Positions 26,922 through 36,103 of a DNA stretch of 64,000 nt are shown here, piece after piece; the stretch's first letter is position 1, and each line of letters starts with the position of its first letter. A program made the position numbers and the translations under genes. The DNA lies in contig DATAUF010000154.1 in NCBI GenBank assembly GCA_036268405.1, forward strand, positions 1 through 64,000, in the 5' to 3' direction. The notes under the pieces were generated by a model that was not told the DNA's origin, ran no database searches, and worked only from the letters and a program-made list of their open reading frames with translations. The stretch is from DASZTV01 sp036268405. GTDB taxonomy: Bacteria > Actinomycetota > Actinomycetes > JAFAQI01.

Positions 26922-27762
26922 ACAAAGCAGCGAAGAACTCAGCGAAGAGGTCGGGGCCCGGGGCGTGGCCGACCTCGGGCCAGGTCAGGAACCGGCAGTC
27001 AGGAAGGCCGCGGGCGAGTCGCCTGGCTGCCGCAATCGGCACGTTGTGATCAGCATCGCCATGCGCCCACACGACAGGCACCGAGACATCACTCGGCTCG
27101 AATCCCCACGGACTTCCCCAAATGGCTTCGTAGTCCTCGACCCAGCCGTTGACACCCCGTTCGACGCCCGCCGCCACCATCTGCCGCATAGACTCAGCGC
27201 GCGAAGCCCACATGACTCTGTCCGATTCGCTGGCGTCCGGGGCGAGGGCACTCATTCCTTGACTGAGCAGGACGTCAGCCGCCGCGGAGAGCTTTGCGTC
27301 CAGTGCCTCCGTTTGACCTAGTAGCGCCATGACCTCTTGGTTCAGCGCCACCTGCCCACGAATCTCCTCCGCCAACAGCGGCGCAGCTCCGACGAGGACA
27401 CCGACAGCGCGGACTCTCGTGGGAGCTGCCACACCGAGGCCGAGCGCGTGGGGTCCACCACCTGAGCCGCCGACGACTAGGCAGGACGGCACCTCGAGAA
27501 CATCAAGGAGGGTCACCAGATCTGCCGCAGCATCAATGACCCGCCGAGCAGGCAAAGGATCGGTACGGCCGTACCCCGCGCGGTCCGGCGCAACGATCCG
27601 AGCGCCCATTCGCGCGTACAGGCCGTCTAGTACGGTCGGATTGAGGCGGCTCCCCGGTGTCCCGTGCAAGAACAGAACGGGCACGCCGTCGGGATCACCG
27701 AACTCCGCCCAGGACAGGGTGCGTCCGTCAGGGCCGACGCAGGTCAGTGGGGTCTGGCTCAT
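26899..27762 (-). CDS. Alpha/beta hydrolase
   Basis: A 287-aa alpha/beta hydrolase with FLHGTPGSRLN (oxyanion loop), the nucleophile elbow GGSGGG, the acid in WAHGDADHNVP and the His in WPEVGHAPG. The cap region includes an acidic helical segment around residues 135-185. Its ATG overlaps the stop of the FMN 2-hydroxyacid oxidase gene by four bases and its own stop lies inside the next hydrolase, so three enzymes are made together. The two hydrolases are not close copies of each other. Confidence 0.9.
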   Translation of the reverse strand: MSQTPLTCVGPDGRTLSWAEFGDPDGVPVLFLHGTPGSRLNPTVLDGLYARMGARIVAPDRAGYGRTDPLPARRVIDAAADLVTLLDVLEVPSCLVVGGSGGGPHALGLGVAAPTRVRAVGVLVGAAPLLAEEIRGQVALNQEVMALLGQTEALDAKLSAAADVLLSQGMSALAPDASESDRVMWASRAESMRQMVAAGVERGVNGWVEDYEAIWGSPWGFEPSDVSVPVVWAHGDADHNVPIAAARRLARGLPDCRFLTWPEVGHAPGPDLFAEFFAALFARVCAV

Positions 27763-28970
27763 GTCAACAGCCTCACGTAGTCGCGATCCAAGCCGGCTGT
27801 GCTCGTAACACCAAGAAGCTGCATGCTTCGGGTGTAGTCCTCGAGCAGTAGCGCCAGAAGTCGGTCGACGCCGGCTTCTCCGGCCGCCATCAGCGCGTAG
27901 AGATAGGGACGCGCGACAAACACCGCACGTGCGCCAAGCGCTACCGCAGCCGCCACGTCCGCACCACAGCGCACGCCGCCGTCCAGGTAGACCTCGGCGG
28001 TGTCCGCAACAGCATCAACCACGTCTGGCAGCACCCGGAGCGGCGTTGATGCGCGGTCAAGCTGGCGGCCGCCGTGACTCGAAACGGCAATCGCGTCTGC
28101 GCCGGCCGCCACAACTGCCTTTGCGTCATCGATGCGCTGGATACCTTTGATGACGAGCTGGCCGGGCCAACGGGTACGCACCCACTCGACGTCGGCGAGT
28201 GTGGCGGATGGGTCGAAGACTGTGTTGATCAGCGACATGAGGTCGTCGGCCGCGCCAAGGCTGGCAAAGCTCAGCGGCTCACTGGTGAGAGTGTCCACCA
28301 ACCATCTTGGGTGACGGACCATATCCACCAGCGTGGTAGCGGTGAGTCGCGGTGGAATGGTCAGGCCGTTGCGGACGTCGCGCAGCCTCGCGCCGGCCAC
28401 GGGCACATCGACCGTGAGAATGAGCGTCTCGTATCCGCCATCGGCAACTCTGTCGATGAGGGCCGCGCTGCGAGCGCGGTCCTTCCACAAATACAACTGG
28501 AACCAGCGGTCAGCGTCGGGGGCGGCGGCGGCTAGCGACTCCAGACTCGTGGTGCCCATGGTGGACAGCGCGTACGGCACACCCGCTCGGCCAGCAGCTC
28601 TCGCCACGGCCGACTCACCCTCGGTGCGCATCATCCTGGTGAAGCCGGTCGGTCCGAGCACCACCGGAAAGGCTGCTCGTCGACCGAGGATCGTCGTCTC
28701 GGTGCTTATCTGTGAGACGTCTCGCAGCACACGCGGCGAGAACTCCACGTCAGCGAACGCCTCAACGGCGCGGCGAACCGCGACCTCGCGCTCTGCGCCG
28801 CCAGCGACGTAGTCAAAGACCGCTCGCGGCGTCCGGTTGCGCGCCAACCGTTCGAAGTCGGCACAACACCGCACGTTTGCCAGAGCGCCCGATGGGCGCC
28901 GACGCACGGTCGGGGCAACGAACTGCGCGAACGTAGACCACCGAGGCATACGGCGGACGGGCCCTGACAC
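27759..28970 (-). CDS. FMN-dependent alpha-hydroxyacid oxidase/dehydrogenase
   Basis: A 403-aa TIM-barrel flavoprotein of the lactate/mandelate/glycolate family (start GTG 28970; ATG 28949 is an alternative). Key features are DYVAGGAERE at the N-terminus, the FMN loop VVLGPTGFTRMM, QLYLWKDR, VIKGIQRIDDA with the conserved Lys, and the active-site IAVSSHGGRQLD, where the His is the catalytic base, then YLDGGVRCGADV. It oxidises a 2-hydroxy acid to a 2-oxo acid; the substrate is not determinable. First gene of a three-gene unit with two hydrolases, and its start lies 34 bp from a 50-bp element also found upstream of the ABC binding-protein gene. Confidence 0.92.
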   Translation of the reverse strand: MSGPVRRMPRWSTFAQFVAPTVRRRPSGALANVRCCADFERLARNRTPRAVFDYVAGGAEREVAVRRAVEAFADVEFSPRVLRDVSQISTETTILGRRAAFPVVLGPTGFTRMMRTEGESAVARAAGRAGVPYALSTMGTTSLESLAAAAPDADRWFQLYLWKDRARSAALIDRVADGGYETLILTVDVPVAGARLRDVRNGLTIPPRLTATTLVDMVRHPRWLVDTLTSEPLSFASLGAADDLMSLINTVFDPSATLADVEWVRTRWPGQLVIKGIQRIDDAKAVVAAGADAIAVSSHGGRQLDRASTPLRVLPDVVDAVADTAEVYLDGGVRCGADVAAAVALGARAVFVARPYLYALMAAGEAGVDRLLALLLEDYTRSMQLLGVTSTAGLDRDYVRLLT

Positions 28971-29003
28971 ATCGGCAGGCTAAGAGCCATCGGGCGCGCC
29001 GGG

Positions 29004-29053
29004 CTACGGGAACGAGGACAAAGGCGGCCAACGGCCGTTGTTCAGCCGGACAG
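29004..29053. promoter_or_regulatory. Copy 1 of a duplicated 50-bp element in a divergent promoter
   Basis: These 50 bases match 32323-32372 at 43 of 50 positions in the same orientation. The centre is the perfect 12-bp palindrome CAACGGCCGTTG (29029-29040). The element lies between the FMN oxidase start (about 34 bp away) and the PucR-type gene start (about 66 bp away). Position and symmetry suggest a regulator-binding site serving both genes. Confidence 0.6.
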
Positions 29054-29118
29054 ACCAGACAGCCGGAGGCCTTCCCACGGCGAATCCGTGCGCAGATGCC
29101 TATGGGACAGTGGCCGCC

Positions 29119-30675
29119 GTGACCGACGTCGCCTACATCCTCGCCGAGCTTGGCGCGGGACTCGTCGCTGGAGTCCGCGGCGACCAGCACGGTGTAGTGG
29201 AGTCAGTCTTCGTCCACGAGCCGACATCGGCATCAACACCGCCTGATGGATCCATTGTGGTGGCGATCGGCTATCCGCCGGATCAGGCGCGGCGCCTGCA
29301 AACCGACGCTCGCCGGACGGGCGCCCGAGCGGTAGTGCTCAAAGGACGACAGACACCTGACGTGGATGACGACGGCCCGGCGGTGATCGCCATCGACCCT
29401 GCCGCGGACTGGGTCGACGTCCTTGCCCTACTCCGTCTCGCGCTCACTCACACCGAAGGCATCAGCCAGGCCGACGACCCGCTCTTCGCCCTAGCGGAAG
29501 CGCTATCAGGGATGTGTGGAGGCTCGATCGTCATCCATGACGCCGCTTGGCAACTCGTGGCCCACTCCGGCGGAGAGATCACTGACGCGGTACGGACGGA
29601 GACCCTGCTGGCCCGGCGAGCGCCGAGCGCCGCCGTTGAGGCGCTGCGGGCTGGCGGCGTCGTCAAGCGGCTGCAGAAGGGCGAGTTGATCCACCTGGAC
29701 GCCGGTGAGATCCCCGGGCTCTCTGAGCGGTACGCAGCCGCGGTTGTTGTCAATGGGCAGTTGGTTGCGACGTTGTGGGTCACCCCGAGCGGAGTCCTGG
29801 CCCATGGTGACATTCTCGAGGGACTCCGGCGTGCCGTCGACATCACCATGCTTGCCCTGCTCAGGCAAGCGACGGTCGCCGCCGCCTCCCTGGGGCGGTC
29901 ACAGGGCCGCGCATTTGCTGGGCTCCTCAGTGGCGGCCACACCGAGCATCTCGTCGCTCGCCAACTTCAGGTCGACGAGACGACCAGCTTCGTGCTTGCG
30001 GGTCTGCGACCAATAGCGAGCGACGCCGCCGAGCGTGCCGGCGCCGCACGACGGCTGCTTTCGCTCGCCCAGAACTACTGCGAGGCGTATGGCGTGACCG
30101 CACTTGCCGCGTCGGCGGCCGATACAACCTTCCTGCTCTTCGCGCTTCGAACCGAAGGCGAACGGTCCAGCGCATTGCGCGTCGTCACGGATATGCACTC
30201 CCGATTGCAGCGCGCCGCTCAGCACCGGACCATGGTGAGCGGCACTTTTCACATGCTGTCCGAAGTGCCCGCGACACGAGCCGTTGTCGAGGACCTTCTC
30301 AGCCTCGCAGAACGGCGCGGCTGGTCCGGCCTTACGGACAGCGACGACGTTGCCGCCACCTGGCGTCTGGAGCAGTTCCGCGAGATCGCGCTCGCCCACC
30401 CGGCGCTGTTCGAGGGTCCCGGGATGCGATTGCTTGAGCACGACCGCGCCCACGACGGAAATCTGCTCAAGACGCTGCGCGCATATTTTGCCGCTGTGGG
30501 CGATGTTCGAGCCGCTGGCGCCGCCCTTGGGCTGCACTACAACACGGTGCGATATCGGCTGCGGCGGGCCGCTGAGGTCGCGGACTTCGATCTCGCCGAC
30601 TCGGACCAGCGTCTTCTCACCGAACTGCAAGTCAGGCTGTTGACTGGCGAAGACGGTGGATCCGACGCGTACTAG
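29119..30675 (+). CDS. PucR/CdaR-type transcriptional regulator
   Basis: A 518-aa regulator from GTG 29119 (VTDVAYILAE), with GGGACAG nine bases upstream. The N-terminal 110 residues resemble the purine-catabolism regulator sensory region, followed by a GAF-like part (SGMCGGSIVIHDAAWQLVAH) and a central GGDEF-like domain. The C-terminal helix-turn-helix is the PucR/HTH_30 type: LLKTLRAYFAAVGDVRAAGAALGLH, then YNTVRYRLRRAAEV. These proteins usually activate adjacent catabolic genes. It is divergent from the FMN oxidase/hydrolase unit and convergent with the ABC binding-protein gene (four-base 3' overlap). Confidence 0.88.
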   Translation: MTDVAYILAELGAGLVAGVRGDQHGVVESVFVHEPTSASTPPDGSIVVAIGYPPDQARRLQTDARRTGARAVVLKGRQTPDVDDDGPAVIAIDPAADWVDVLALLRLALTHTEGISQADDPLFALAEALSGMCGGSIVIHDAAWQLVAHSGGEITDAVRTETLLARRAPSAAVEALRAGGVVKRLQKGELIHLDAGEIPGLSERYAAAVVVNGQLVATLWVTPSGVLAHGDILEGLRRAVDITMLALLRQATVAAASLGRSQGRAFAGLLSGGHTEHLVARQLQVDETTSFVLAGLRPIASDAAERAGAARRLLSLAQNYCEAYGVTALAASAADTTFLLFALRTEGERSSALRVVTDMHSRLQRAAQHRTMVSGTFHMLSEVPATRAVVEDLLSLAERRGWSGLTDSDDVAATWRLEQFREIALAHPALFEGPGMRLLEHDRAHDGNLLKTLRAYFAAVGDVRAAGAALGLHYNTVRYRLRRAAEVADFDLADSDQRLLTELQVRLLTGEDGGSDAY

Positions 30676-32288
30676 CTCCCGAAGGAGTAGTCGGTCGACG
30701 ATAGGTACTTGAAGCAGCTGCACCTGCCGCTCCATGCAACATCGCGAGCCGCGCCGGGCAGCCCGGGATCGCCCGGCCGAAGCCCGCTGCGGAACGTACC
30801 CGATGGAACGAATCGCGGTCCGGCGATGCCCTGCCCACGCACCAGGTCGGCGCCGGCCAGACCGCCGCCGGCCAACGCATCCGCCTTGATCAGATTGAAG
30901 GTGTCGCAGTACTCAAGACCGATAGCAACCGCAAAGCGCATCCCTGCATAGGACTGAGCGCGCTGCTGAGTGGCAAGACACTCCCTCTCGGCAGAGCTGA
31001 TAGCACCGGGGTCTTGAGCAATGGCCACGTCTAGCGGCGGATCCCAACCCACGCCGATCGCGCCCCGAAGCTGCAGCTTGTTCACGTTGCCGTTCGCCAA
31101 CGTGGACTCCGGTGTGTTGAGGGTCGACAGGCCGTACCGCGGGTAGTAGCGCTGCGCCTGCGCCTGCGCCATAAAGGACTTGATGCCACCGTCGACGCCG
31201 ATCACGTGCGTGACACCGCGCGACCTGAACTGAAGCACAGCGGTGGCGAGGTTGGTCGTCGTGCCGTTTGCACCGCTCGTGTAGTTGAACTGCGCCACCG
31301 GCGCATGACCCACCCGGGCAAGCGCCGCGGCAAGCATTGCCGCAGCCCGCGTCGAGGTCGGATTGTTTGCTGCGATGAGAGCGACCCGGACGGAGGCTGA
31401 CCCACTGATCCCTTGAGTGATGTTCCACGCGGCGAAGTAGTGCTCCGCGGCCAGCCGCTTCACCCACACCGGTGCGAGGTCGGTGAAGCTCGGCGAGATG
31501 ATCGGCGTGACGTAGCCGCCGAGGGCGGCAAGCGCGGCCGTGCCGGTGGGCTGGATCGAGCCGTTGAACAAGGGAACCTTCGCGGCTGCGAAGCATGACT
31601 CGAAGGTTGGCGTGTCCAAGGGCGTCAGCGTGTTGAACACCGCGATGACAGGCCGGTCTTGCGTGAAGTGGACACACGCCTGGGAAGCATCAGTGTCCGG
31701 GTTGACCAGAACCGACGCAGACGACACGTCGTCGAACGCGACCACGACCGTGCGGCCGAAGATGCCTCCGACCCGGTTGAGTGCGCTCGCCATGGTCAGC
31801 GCGTCCTTGTCCTGATTACCAGGGTTCACGTTCTTGAGGCCGAGCGCTCCGGCGACCGTGTTGAAGTCGTTGACGGTCGTGACACCGATATAGACGTGAT
31901 GGGCGTCCCAACCAGGGCCCGTCGCAGGAACCCTGACCGACGTCGGGGTCGAGACCGCCGGCCCGGCCCCATGATGGGGACTCGCCGGCGTGCGGAGTCC
32001 GCCACCGACTGTGGGGGCCGTGACGGAAGGGGGCAAGTTGCCCACACTGGGACCGACGGGCGGCGTCGCGCTTGGGGGGCCGGACGTGACCTGACCGCTG
32101 ACGGAACCCGGTACTACACCACGCGAATCTCCGAGTCCGTCCGCCTGACCCGCGCTCCCCAACGTGGACCCGCGATCCGCTGGCACCTGGGTTCGCACCG
32201 CCACCGTCGAACCGCATCCCGTCAGCACAACGAGCGTGAGCAACATCACCGCGGGCGCCGAATGGTGCCTCGGCCGTGGCATGCTCAT
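30672..32288 (-). CDS. ABC-type substrate-binding lipoprotein (branched-chain amino acid type)
   Basis: A 538-aa exported protein with a lipobox (LVVLTGCGS) after a short hydrophobic signal, then a 110-residue Pro/Ser/Gly-rich linker. From about residue 130 it follows the type I periplasmic-binding fold (HHVYIGVTTVNDFNTVAGAL, VALIAANNPTSTRAAAML, VTHVIGVDGGIKSFMAQ). No permease or ATPase gene is adjacent, so it is either an orphan subunit or a sensor. Its start lies 34 bp from the second copy of the 50-bp element, and a P450 is divergent. It probably binds the compound degraded by the neighbouring enzymes (inference). Confidence 0.87.
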   Translation of the reverse strand: MSMPRPRHHSAPAVMLLTLVVLTGCGSTVAVRTQVPADRGSTLGSAGQADGLGDSRGVVPGSVSGQVTSGPPSATPPVGPSVGNLPPSVTAPTVGGGLRTPASPHHGAGPAVSTPTSVRVPATGPGWDAHHVYIGVTTVNDFNTVAGALGLKNVNPGNQDKDALTMASALNRVGGIFGRTVVVAFDDVSSASVLVNPDTDASQACVHFTQDRPVIAVFNTLTPLDTPTFESCFAAAKVPLFNGSIQPTGTAALAALGGYVTPIISPSFTDLAPVWVKRLAAEHYFAAWNITQGISGSASVRVALIAANNPTSTRAAAMLAAALARVGHAPVAQFNYTSGANGTTTNLATAVLQFRSRGVTHVIGVDGGIKSFMAQAQAQRYYPRYGLSTLNTPESTLANGNVNKLQLRGAIGVGWDPPLDVAIAQDPGAISSAERECLATQQRAQSYAGMRFAVAIGLEYCDTFNLIKADALAGGGLAGADLVRGQGIAGPRFVPSGTFRSGLRPGDPGLPGAARDVAWSGRCSCFKYLSSTDYSFGS

Positions 32289-32322
32289 GCCAACGCACGG
32301 TAGATCTCCACGACCGACGTGC

Positions 32323-32372
32323 CTACGGGAGTGAGGACAAACGCGGCTAACGGCTGTTGTTCAAGCGGACAG
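32323..32372. promoter_or_regulatory. Copy 2 of the duplicated 50-bp element
   Basis: This copy is 43/50 identical to 29004-29053, with the central palindrome reduced to AACGGCTGTT. It lies about 34 bp from the start of the ABC binding-protein gene and about 63 bp from the GTG of the divergent P450 gene, so spacing to both genes closely mimics copy 1. Read on the minus strand both copies can also be translated as a short peptide (ending LAAFVL), so a duplicated coding remnant is a less likely alternative. Confidence 0.55.
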
Positions 32373-32435
32373 GCGTAGTAGCTCATACCAAGGGCCTGGG
32401 TGACGCAGGCGTCATAGAACGTGTACAAGTAATCC

Positions 32436-33671
32436 GTGACTGAAGCTGTGGTGAACCCAGACGCCAACCCGGACGCCGCCCTTGGCGAGCTCCAGGTGAT
32501 GGACGACATGACCGCGCTGCTGGACTTCTCAGCGCCGCACGCGCGATTCCGGTCCCTGACAGAGGCAGGCGGCTTCCTCGAGCCGGTCGAAGGCGTGGCG
32601 ATGCACTTCGATCGCGAGACCATCGAGTACGTCCTGCACCACCCGGAGCTGTTCTCTTCGCAGGTCGAAATGGGCCTCGGCAACGTGCGGCCGCTGATCC
32701 CACTCAACGTCGACCCGCCGAGACACTCGAACTACCGGCGGTTGCTCGACCCGTTGTTCTCACCGAAGAAGATGGCCGCGCACGAGCCCGACATCGCGCG
32801 GCGTGCCAACGCGATGATCGACACCTTCATCGACAAGGGCGCCTGCAACTTCACCGATGACTTCGCCGACCTGCTGCCGACCTCGGTCTTCCTCGGCCTG
32901 ACCGGGCTGCCAGAGGAGCGCCTGACCGAGTTCCTCAGCCTGCGTGACGGGATCCTGCACCCCGAGAAGGAGGACGAGCTCGCGGCGTTCGACCCCGAAG
33001 TCCGCATGCGGGTGATGAATGGGACGGGTACCAAGATCTACGCGCTGTTCTCGGAGCTCATCGAAGAACGCCGCAGGAAGCCGAGCGACGACGTCATCTC
33101 GCAGTTCATCGAAGCCGAGATCGAGGGTGAACGACTGACGGACGACGACATGCTCGACATCCTCTTCCTGTTCCTGATCGCCGGCCTGGACACGGTCAGC
33201 GACACCCTCACTTGCTTCTACGCGTTCTTCGCCCAGAACCCAGCGCACCGCCGGCAGATCGTCGATGACCCGTCCTGCATCCCGAGCGCGGTCGAGGAGC
33301 TGCTGCGGTGGGAGGCACCGGTGCCGTTCTCGTCTCCCCGGACCGCCACCGAGGACGTCACGTTGCCGAACGGCTGCAAGATGACGACCGGCTCGATGGT
33401 CCTGACCGCGTACGGGTCGGCCAACGTCTGCCCGGTCGAGTACGCCGATGCTCACGAGGTGCGCTTCGACCGGGAGCGCAACCGTCACATCACCTTCGGA
33501 ATGGGGCCCCACCGCTGCCTCGGATCACATCTTGCGCGCCGGGAGCTGCAGGTCACGCTGCGCGAGTGGCACCGCCGGATTCCCGACTACTGGCTGACCC
33601 CGGGCCACGAGGAGCTCCACTACCCGCCCGGCCTGCGGCACGTGCGCGACCTCATGCTCAGCTGGAAGTGA
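32436..33671 (+). CDS. Cytochrome P450
   Basis: A 411-aa bacterial P450 from GTG 32436 (VTEAVVNPDAN). Motifs are complete: I-helix LIAGLDTVSDTL with Asp-Thr as the acid-alcohol pair, ExxR in EELLRWEAP, and haem loop FGMGPHRCLGSHLAR with the ligand at about Cys361. The acidic N-terminal segment and DPPRHSNYRRLLDP are typical of soluble class I enzymes. Its 3' end overlaps the convergent fumarylacetoacetase gene by 14 bp. It shares a divergent promoter with the ABC binding-protein gene. No ferredoxin gene nearby. Substrate unknown. Confidence 0.95.
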   Translation: MTEAVVNPDANPDAALGELQVMDDMTALLDFSAPHARFRSLTEAGGFLEPVEGVAMHFDRETIEYVLHHPELFSSQVEMGLGNVRPLIPLNVDPPRHSNYRRLLDPLFSPKKMAAHEPDIARRANAMIDTFIDKGACNFTDDFADLLPTSVFLGLTGLPEERLTEFLSLRDGILHPEKEDELAAFDPEVRMRVMNGTGTKIYALFSELIEERRRKPSDDVISQFIEAEIEGERLTDDDMLDILFLFLIAGLDTVSDTLTCFYAFFAQNPAHRRQIVDDPSCIPSAVEELLRWEAPVPFSSPRTATEDVTLPNGCKMTTGSMVLTAYGSANVCPVEYADAHEVRFDRERNRHITFGMGPHRCLGSHLARRELQVTLREWHRRIPDYWLTPGHEELHYPPGLRHVRDLMLSWK

Positions 33672-34887
33672 CGGCCGATATCGAGGGCTCCACCCGACCG
33701 CGCACTTCGCCGAAGGACAGCCGCGACCCGTCGAGCGACTTCGCGGTCGCAGTCATCGTGACCTCATCGCCGTCCTCGAGAAACGTTCGCGTTGTGCCAC
33801 CGGACAGTCCGAGCGGTTCGGTACCGCCCCATGTCAGCTCGATCAGCGAGCCGCGCTGGTCCTTGGCGGGCCCGGAAACGGTGCCGGAGGCGAACAGGTC
33901 GCCGGTTCGCAGGCTTGCGCCGTTGACGGTCAGATGCGCGAGCTGCTGCGCCGCCGTCCAGTACACCTGCCGAAACGGCGGCGAGCTGATCAGCTCGCCG
34001 TTGAGTCGGACTTCCAACTCGATGTCGAAGCCCCACGGATGGGCGTCGTCGCGCAAATAGGGCAACGGCTGCGGATCCCGCACCGGCGGCGGCACCCGGG
34101 CACTCGACAGCGCCGCCAGCGGGACGACCCACGGCGAGATCGAGGTGAGGAACGACTTCCCGAGTAAGGGACCCAGCGGCACGTACTCCCACGACTGGAT
34201 GTCCCGCGCCGACCAGTCGTTGACCAGGCAGACCCCGAAGACGTGCCGATCAAAGCCAGAGACCCCAACCGGCGCGCCGAGCGGCGACGGTACGCCGACA
34301 ACGAACCCGACCTCCGCCTCGATGTCCAGCATCGTCGACGGGCCGAAAGATGGTGCCTTGTCGCTAGGGGCTTTGCGCTGGCCGTGCGGTCGAATCACCG
34401 ACGTCCCGGAGACCGCCACTGTGCCGGCGCGCCCGTGATAGCCGATCGGCAGGTGCTTCCAGTTCGGCGTGAGAGGCGCTGACCCGGGACGCAGGATGCG
34501 TCCGACGTTCTCCGCGTGGTGCTGCGAGCTGTAGAAGTCGACGTAGTCCGCTACCTCAATCGGCAGGTGAAGGGTGGCCTCGTCCGAGGGCACGAGGTGC
34601 GGCGCGACTGCCGCACGGTGTCCGCTGTCGGTGAGCATCTCCTGCAGCCGAGTACGAAACTCCTCCCACAACGCGCGTCCGCGCGCCATGAATGCGTTGA
34701 GCGAGTCGTCGGCCAGCTCCAAAGCCCCCGGCAGGTCCAGCCGGGAGACGTCGATGACGTGATGCCCGATGGCGACGCCGACTCGTCGTCGGTCATCCCG
34801 GCTGGTCGAGAACACGCCGAACGGCAGGTTGTGCAAGCCGAATCCGGTGTCGGCCGGCAAGGACAGCCAAGGCGCCGCGGACGTCAA
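33658..34887 (-). CDS. fahA: Fumarylacetoacetase
   Basis: This enzyme hydrolyses 4-fumarylacetoacetate to fumarate and acetoacetate, the last step of tyrosine breakdown. The protein is 409 aa from a probable TTG at 34887, which overlaps the hmgA stop (TTGA) and has GGGGA just upstream; a GTG at 34914 is possible but lies deeper inside hmgA. The N-terminal SH3-like part (WLSLPADTGFGLHNLPFGVF) is followed by the hydrolase domain with SQHHAENVG, metal ligands in DIEAEVGFVVG, and VNDWSARDIQSWEYVPLGP. The gene order hppD-hmgA-fahA follows the pathway. Confidence 0.93.
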   Translation of the reverse strand: MTSAAPWLSLPADTGFGLHNLPFGVFSTSRDDRRRVGVAIGHHVIDVSRLDLPGALELADDSLNAFMARGRALWEEFRTRLQEMLTDSGHRAAVAPHLVPSDEATLHLPIEVADYVDFYSSQHHAENVGRILRPGSAPLTPNWKHLPIGYHGRAGTVAVSGTSVIRPHGQRKAPSDKAPSFGPSTMLDIEAEVGFVVGVPSPLGAPVGVSGFDRHVFGVCLVNDWSARDIQSWEYVPLGPLLGKSFLTSISPWVVPLAALSSARVPPPVRDPQPLPYLRDDAHPWGFDIELEVRLNGELISSPPFRQVYWTAAQQLAHLTVNGASLRTGDLFASGTVSGPAKDQRGSLIELTWGGTEPLGLSGGTTRTFLEDGDEVTMTATAKSLDGSRLSFGEVRGRVEPSISAVTSS

Positions 34888-36083
34888 GCGTCCCCGCTGT
34901 TGGCCCAGGTCCACGCGTATTCACCGTCGTCGACCTCAACGCCGGCCTCGCCGAGGAGCAGCGGTCGGAAGGTGTCCACCATGACGGCCAGCTCGTCGAA
35001 GTGGTCGATGCCGAGCGAGTTCTCCACGGCTCTCGGCTGCGGCCCGTGACTGTGACCACCCGGATGGAGCGACACAGATCCCTTGCCGATACCCGACCCT
35101 TTGCGCGCCTCGTAGTCGCCGTCGACATAGAACATCACCTCGTCGGAGTCGACGTTCGAGTGGTAGTAGGGCACGGGTACGGCGAGCGGGTGATAGTCGA
35201 CCTTGCGTGGCACGAAGTTGCAGATCACGAAGTGCTCACCCTCGAAGACCTGATGCACCGGTGGCGGCTGATGGATCTTGCCGGTGATCGGCATGAAGTC
35301 CTCGATGTTGAACGCGTAGGGGTAGAGACAGCCGTCCCAGCCCACGACGTCGAACGGGTGATGCGGGCTCACGTGAATCGTTCCGGCGGCGACACTGGAC
35401 GGGTCTCGATGCTTCACATGGATCTCGACGTCGCTGTCATCGACCAGCAGGGGCACGACAGGCCCGCGCAGATCTCGCTCGCAGTACGGCGCGTGCTCGA
35501 GCAGCTGACCGTAGCGAGACAGGTAGCGCTTGGGCGGCGCAATATGCGAGCTCGCCTCGATGACGTAGGTCCGCAGCGGCTCGCTGCCCGTCGGTACCCA
35601 TCGATGCGTCGTGGCCCGCGGCAGGAGCACGTAGTCGCCGCGGCGGACCTTCAGCAAGCCGAACACCGTCTCTACATCCGCCTCGCCCGCCTCGATGAAG
35701 ACGCATTCATCACCGATCGCGTTGCGGTAGTAGGGGCTCGGCAGGCTGGAGACCGCGTAGTGGATGCGGACGTCGGCGTTGCCCAGCACGAGCCGCCGGC
35801 CAGTCACGCAGTCGACGGCCTTGTGCTCCTCTTCGGGGAACAGGTCGTGCAGCTTGAGGTGCCGCGGTTTCAGCGGCGTATTCGCCACCAGCCCATGATC
35901 TGGAAGATCCCACGTTCGGGCGTCGCGGATCGCGGAGGGGATGTGGCGGTGGTAGAGCAGTGAGGAGTCGGAGGTGAATCCCTCCTCCCCCATCAGCTCC
36001 TCGGCATACAAGCTGCCATCAGGTCCGCGGAACTGCGTGTGGCGTTTCGGCGGAACATCGCCGACCTGGCGGTAGAACGCCAT
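34884..36083 (-). CDS. hmgA: Homogentisate 1,2-dioxygenase
   Basis: A non-haem Fe(II) ring-cleaving dioxygenase that converts homogentisate to maleylacetoacetate. It is 399 aa, starting MAFYRQVGDVPPKRHTQF. The cupin metal site is visible in YYHSNVDSDEVMFYVDGDYE (His and Glu) and LHPGGHSHGPQP (His). The short actinobacterial form lacks some of the N-terminal extension of the animal enzyme. It lies 20 bp after hppD and is coupled to fahA. No maleylacetoacetate isomerase gene is adjacent, so that step must use another locus or be non-enzymatic/thiol-dependent. Confidence 0.95.
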   Translation of the reverse strand: MAFYRQVGDVPPKRHTQFRGPDGSLYAEELMGEEGFTSDSSLLYHRHIPSAIRDARTWDLPDHGLVANTPLKPRHLKLHDLFPEEEHKAVDCVTGRRLVLGNADVRIHYAVSSLPSPYYRNAIGDECVFIEAGEADVETVFGLLKVRRGDYVLLPRATTHRWVPTGSEPLRTYVIEASSHIAPPKRYLSRYGQLLEHAPYCERDLRGPVVPLLVDDSDVEIHVKHRDPSSVAAGTIHVSPHHPFDVVGWDGCLYPYAFNIEDFMPITGKIHQPPPVHQVFEGEHFVICNFVPRKVDYHPLAVPVPYYHSNVDSDEVMFYVDGDYEARKGSGIGKGSVSLHPGGHSHGPQPRAVENSLGIDHFDELAVMVDTFRPLLLGEAGVEVDDGEYAWTWANSGDA

Positions 36084-36103
36084 CGTTGTCTCCCGGGCAA
36101 GCT

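Noticed and set aside
32285..32707. A minus-strand frame whose stop overlaps the ABC binding-protein start as ATGA
   Set aside because: Most of it is antisense to the P450 gene and only the part within the 50-bp element has a relative (copy 1). Better explained as duplicated regulatory DNA than as a gene.
35001..35963. A 320-residue plus-strand frame opposite hmgA
   Set aside because: Antisense shadow; hmgA is complete with its metal-binding motifs.
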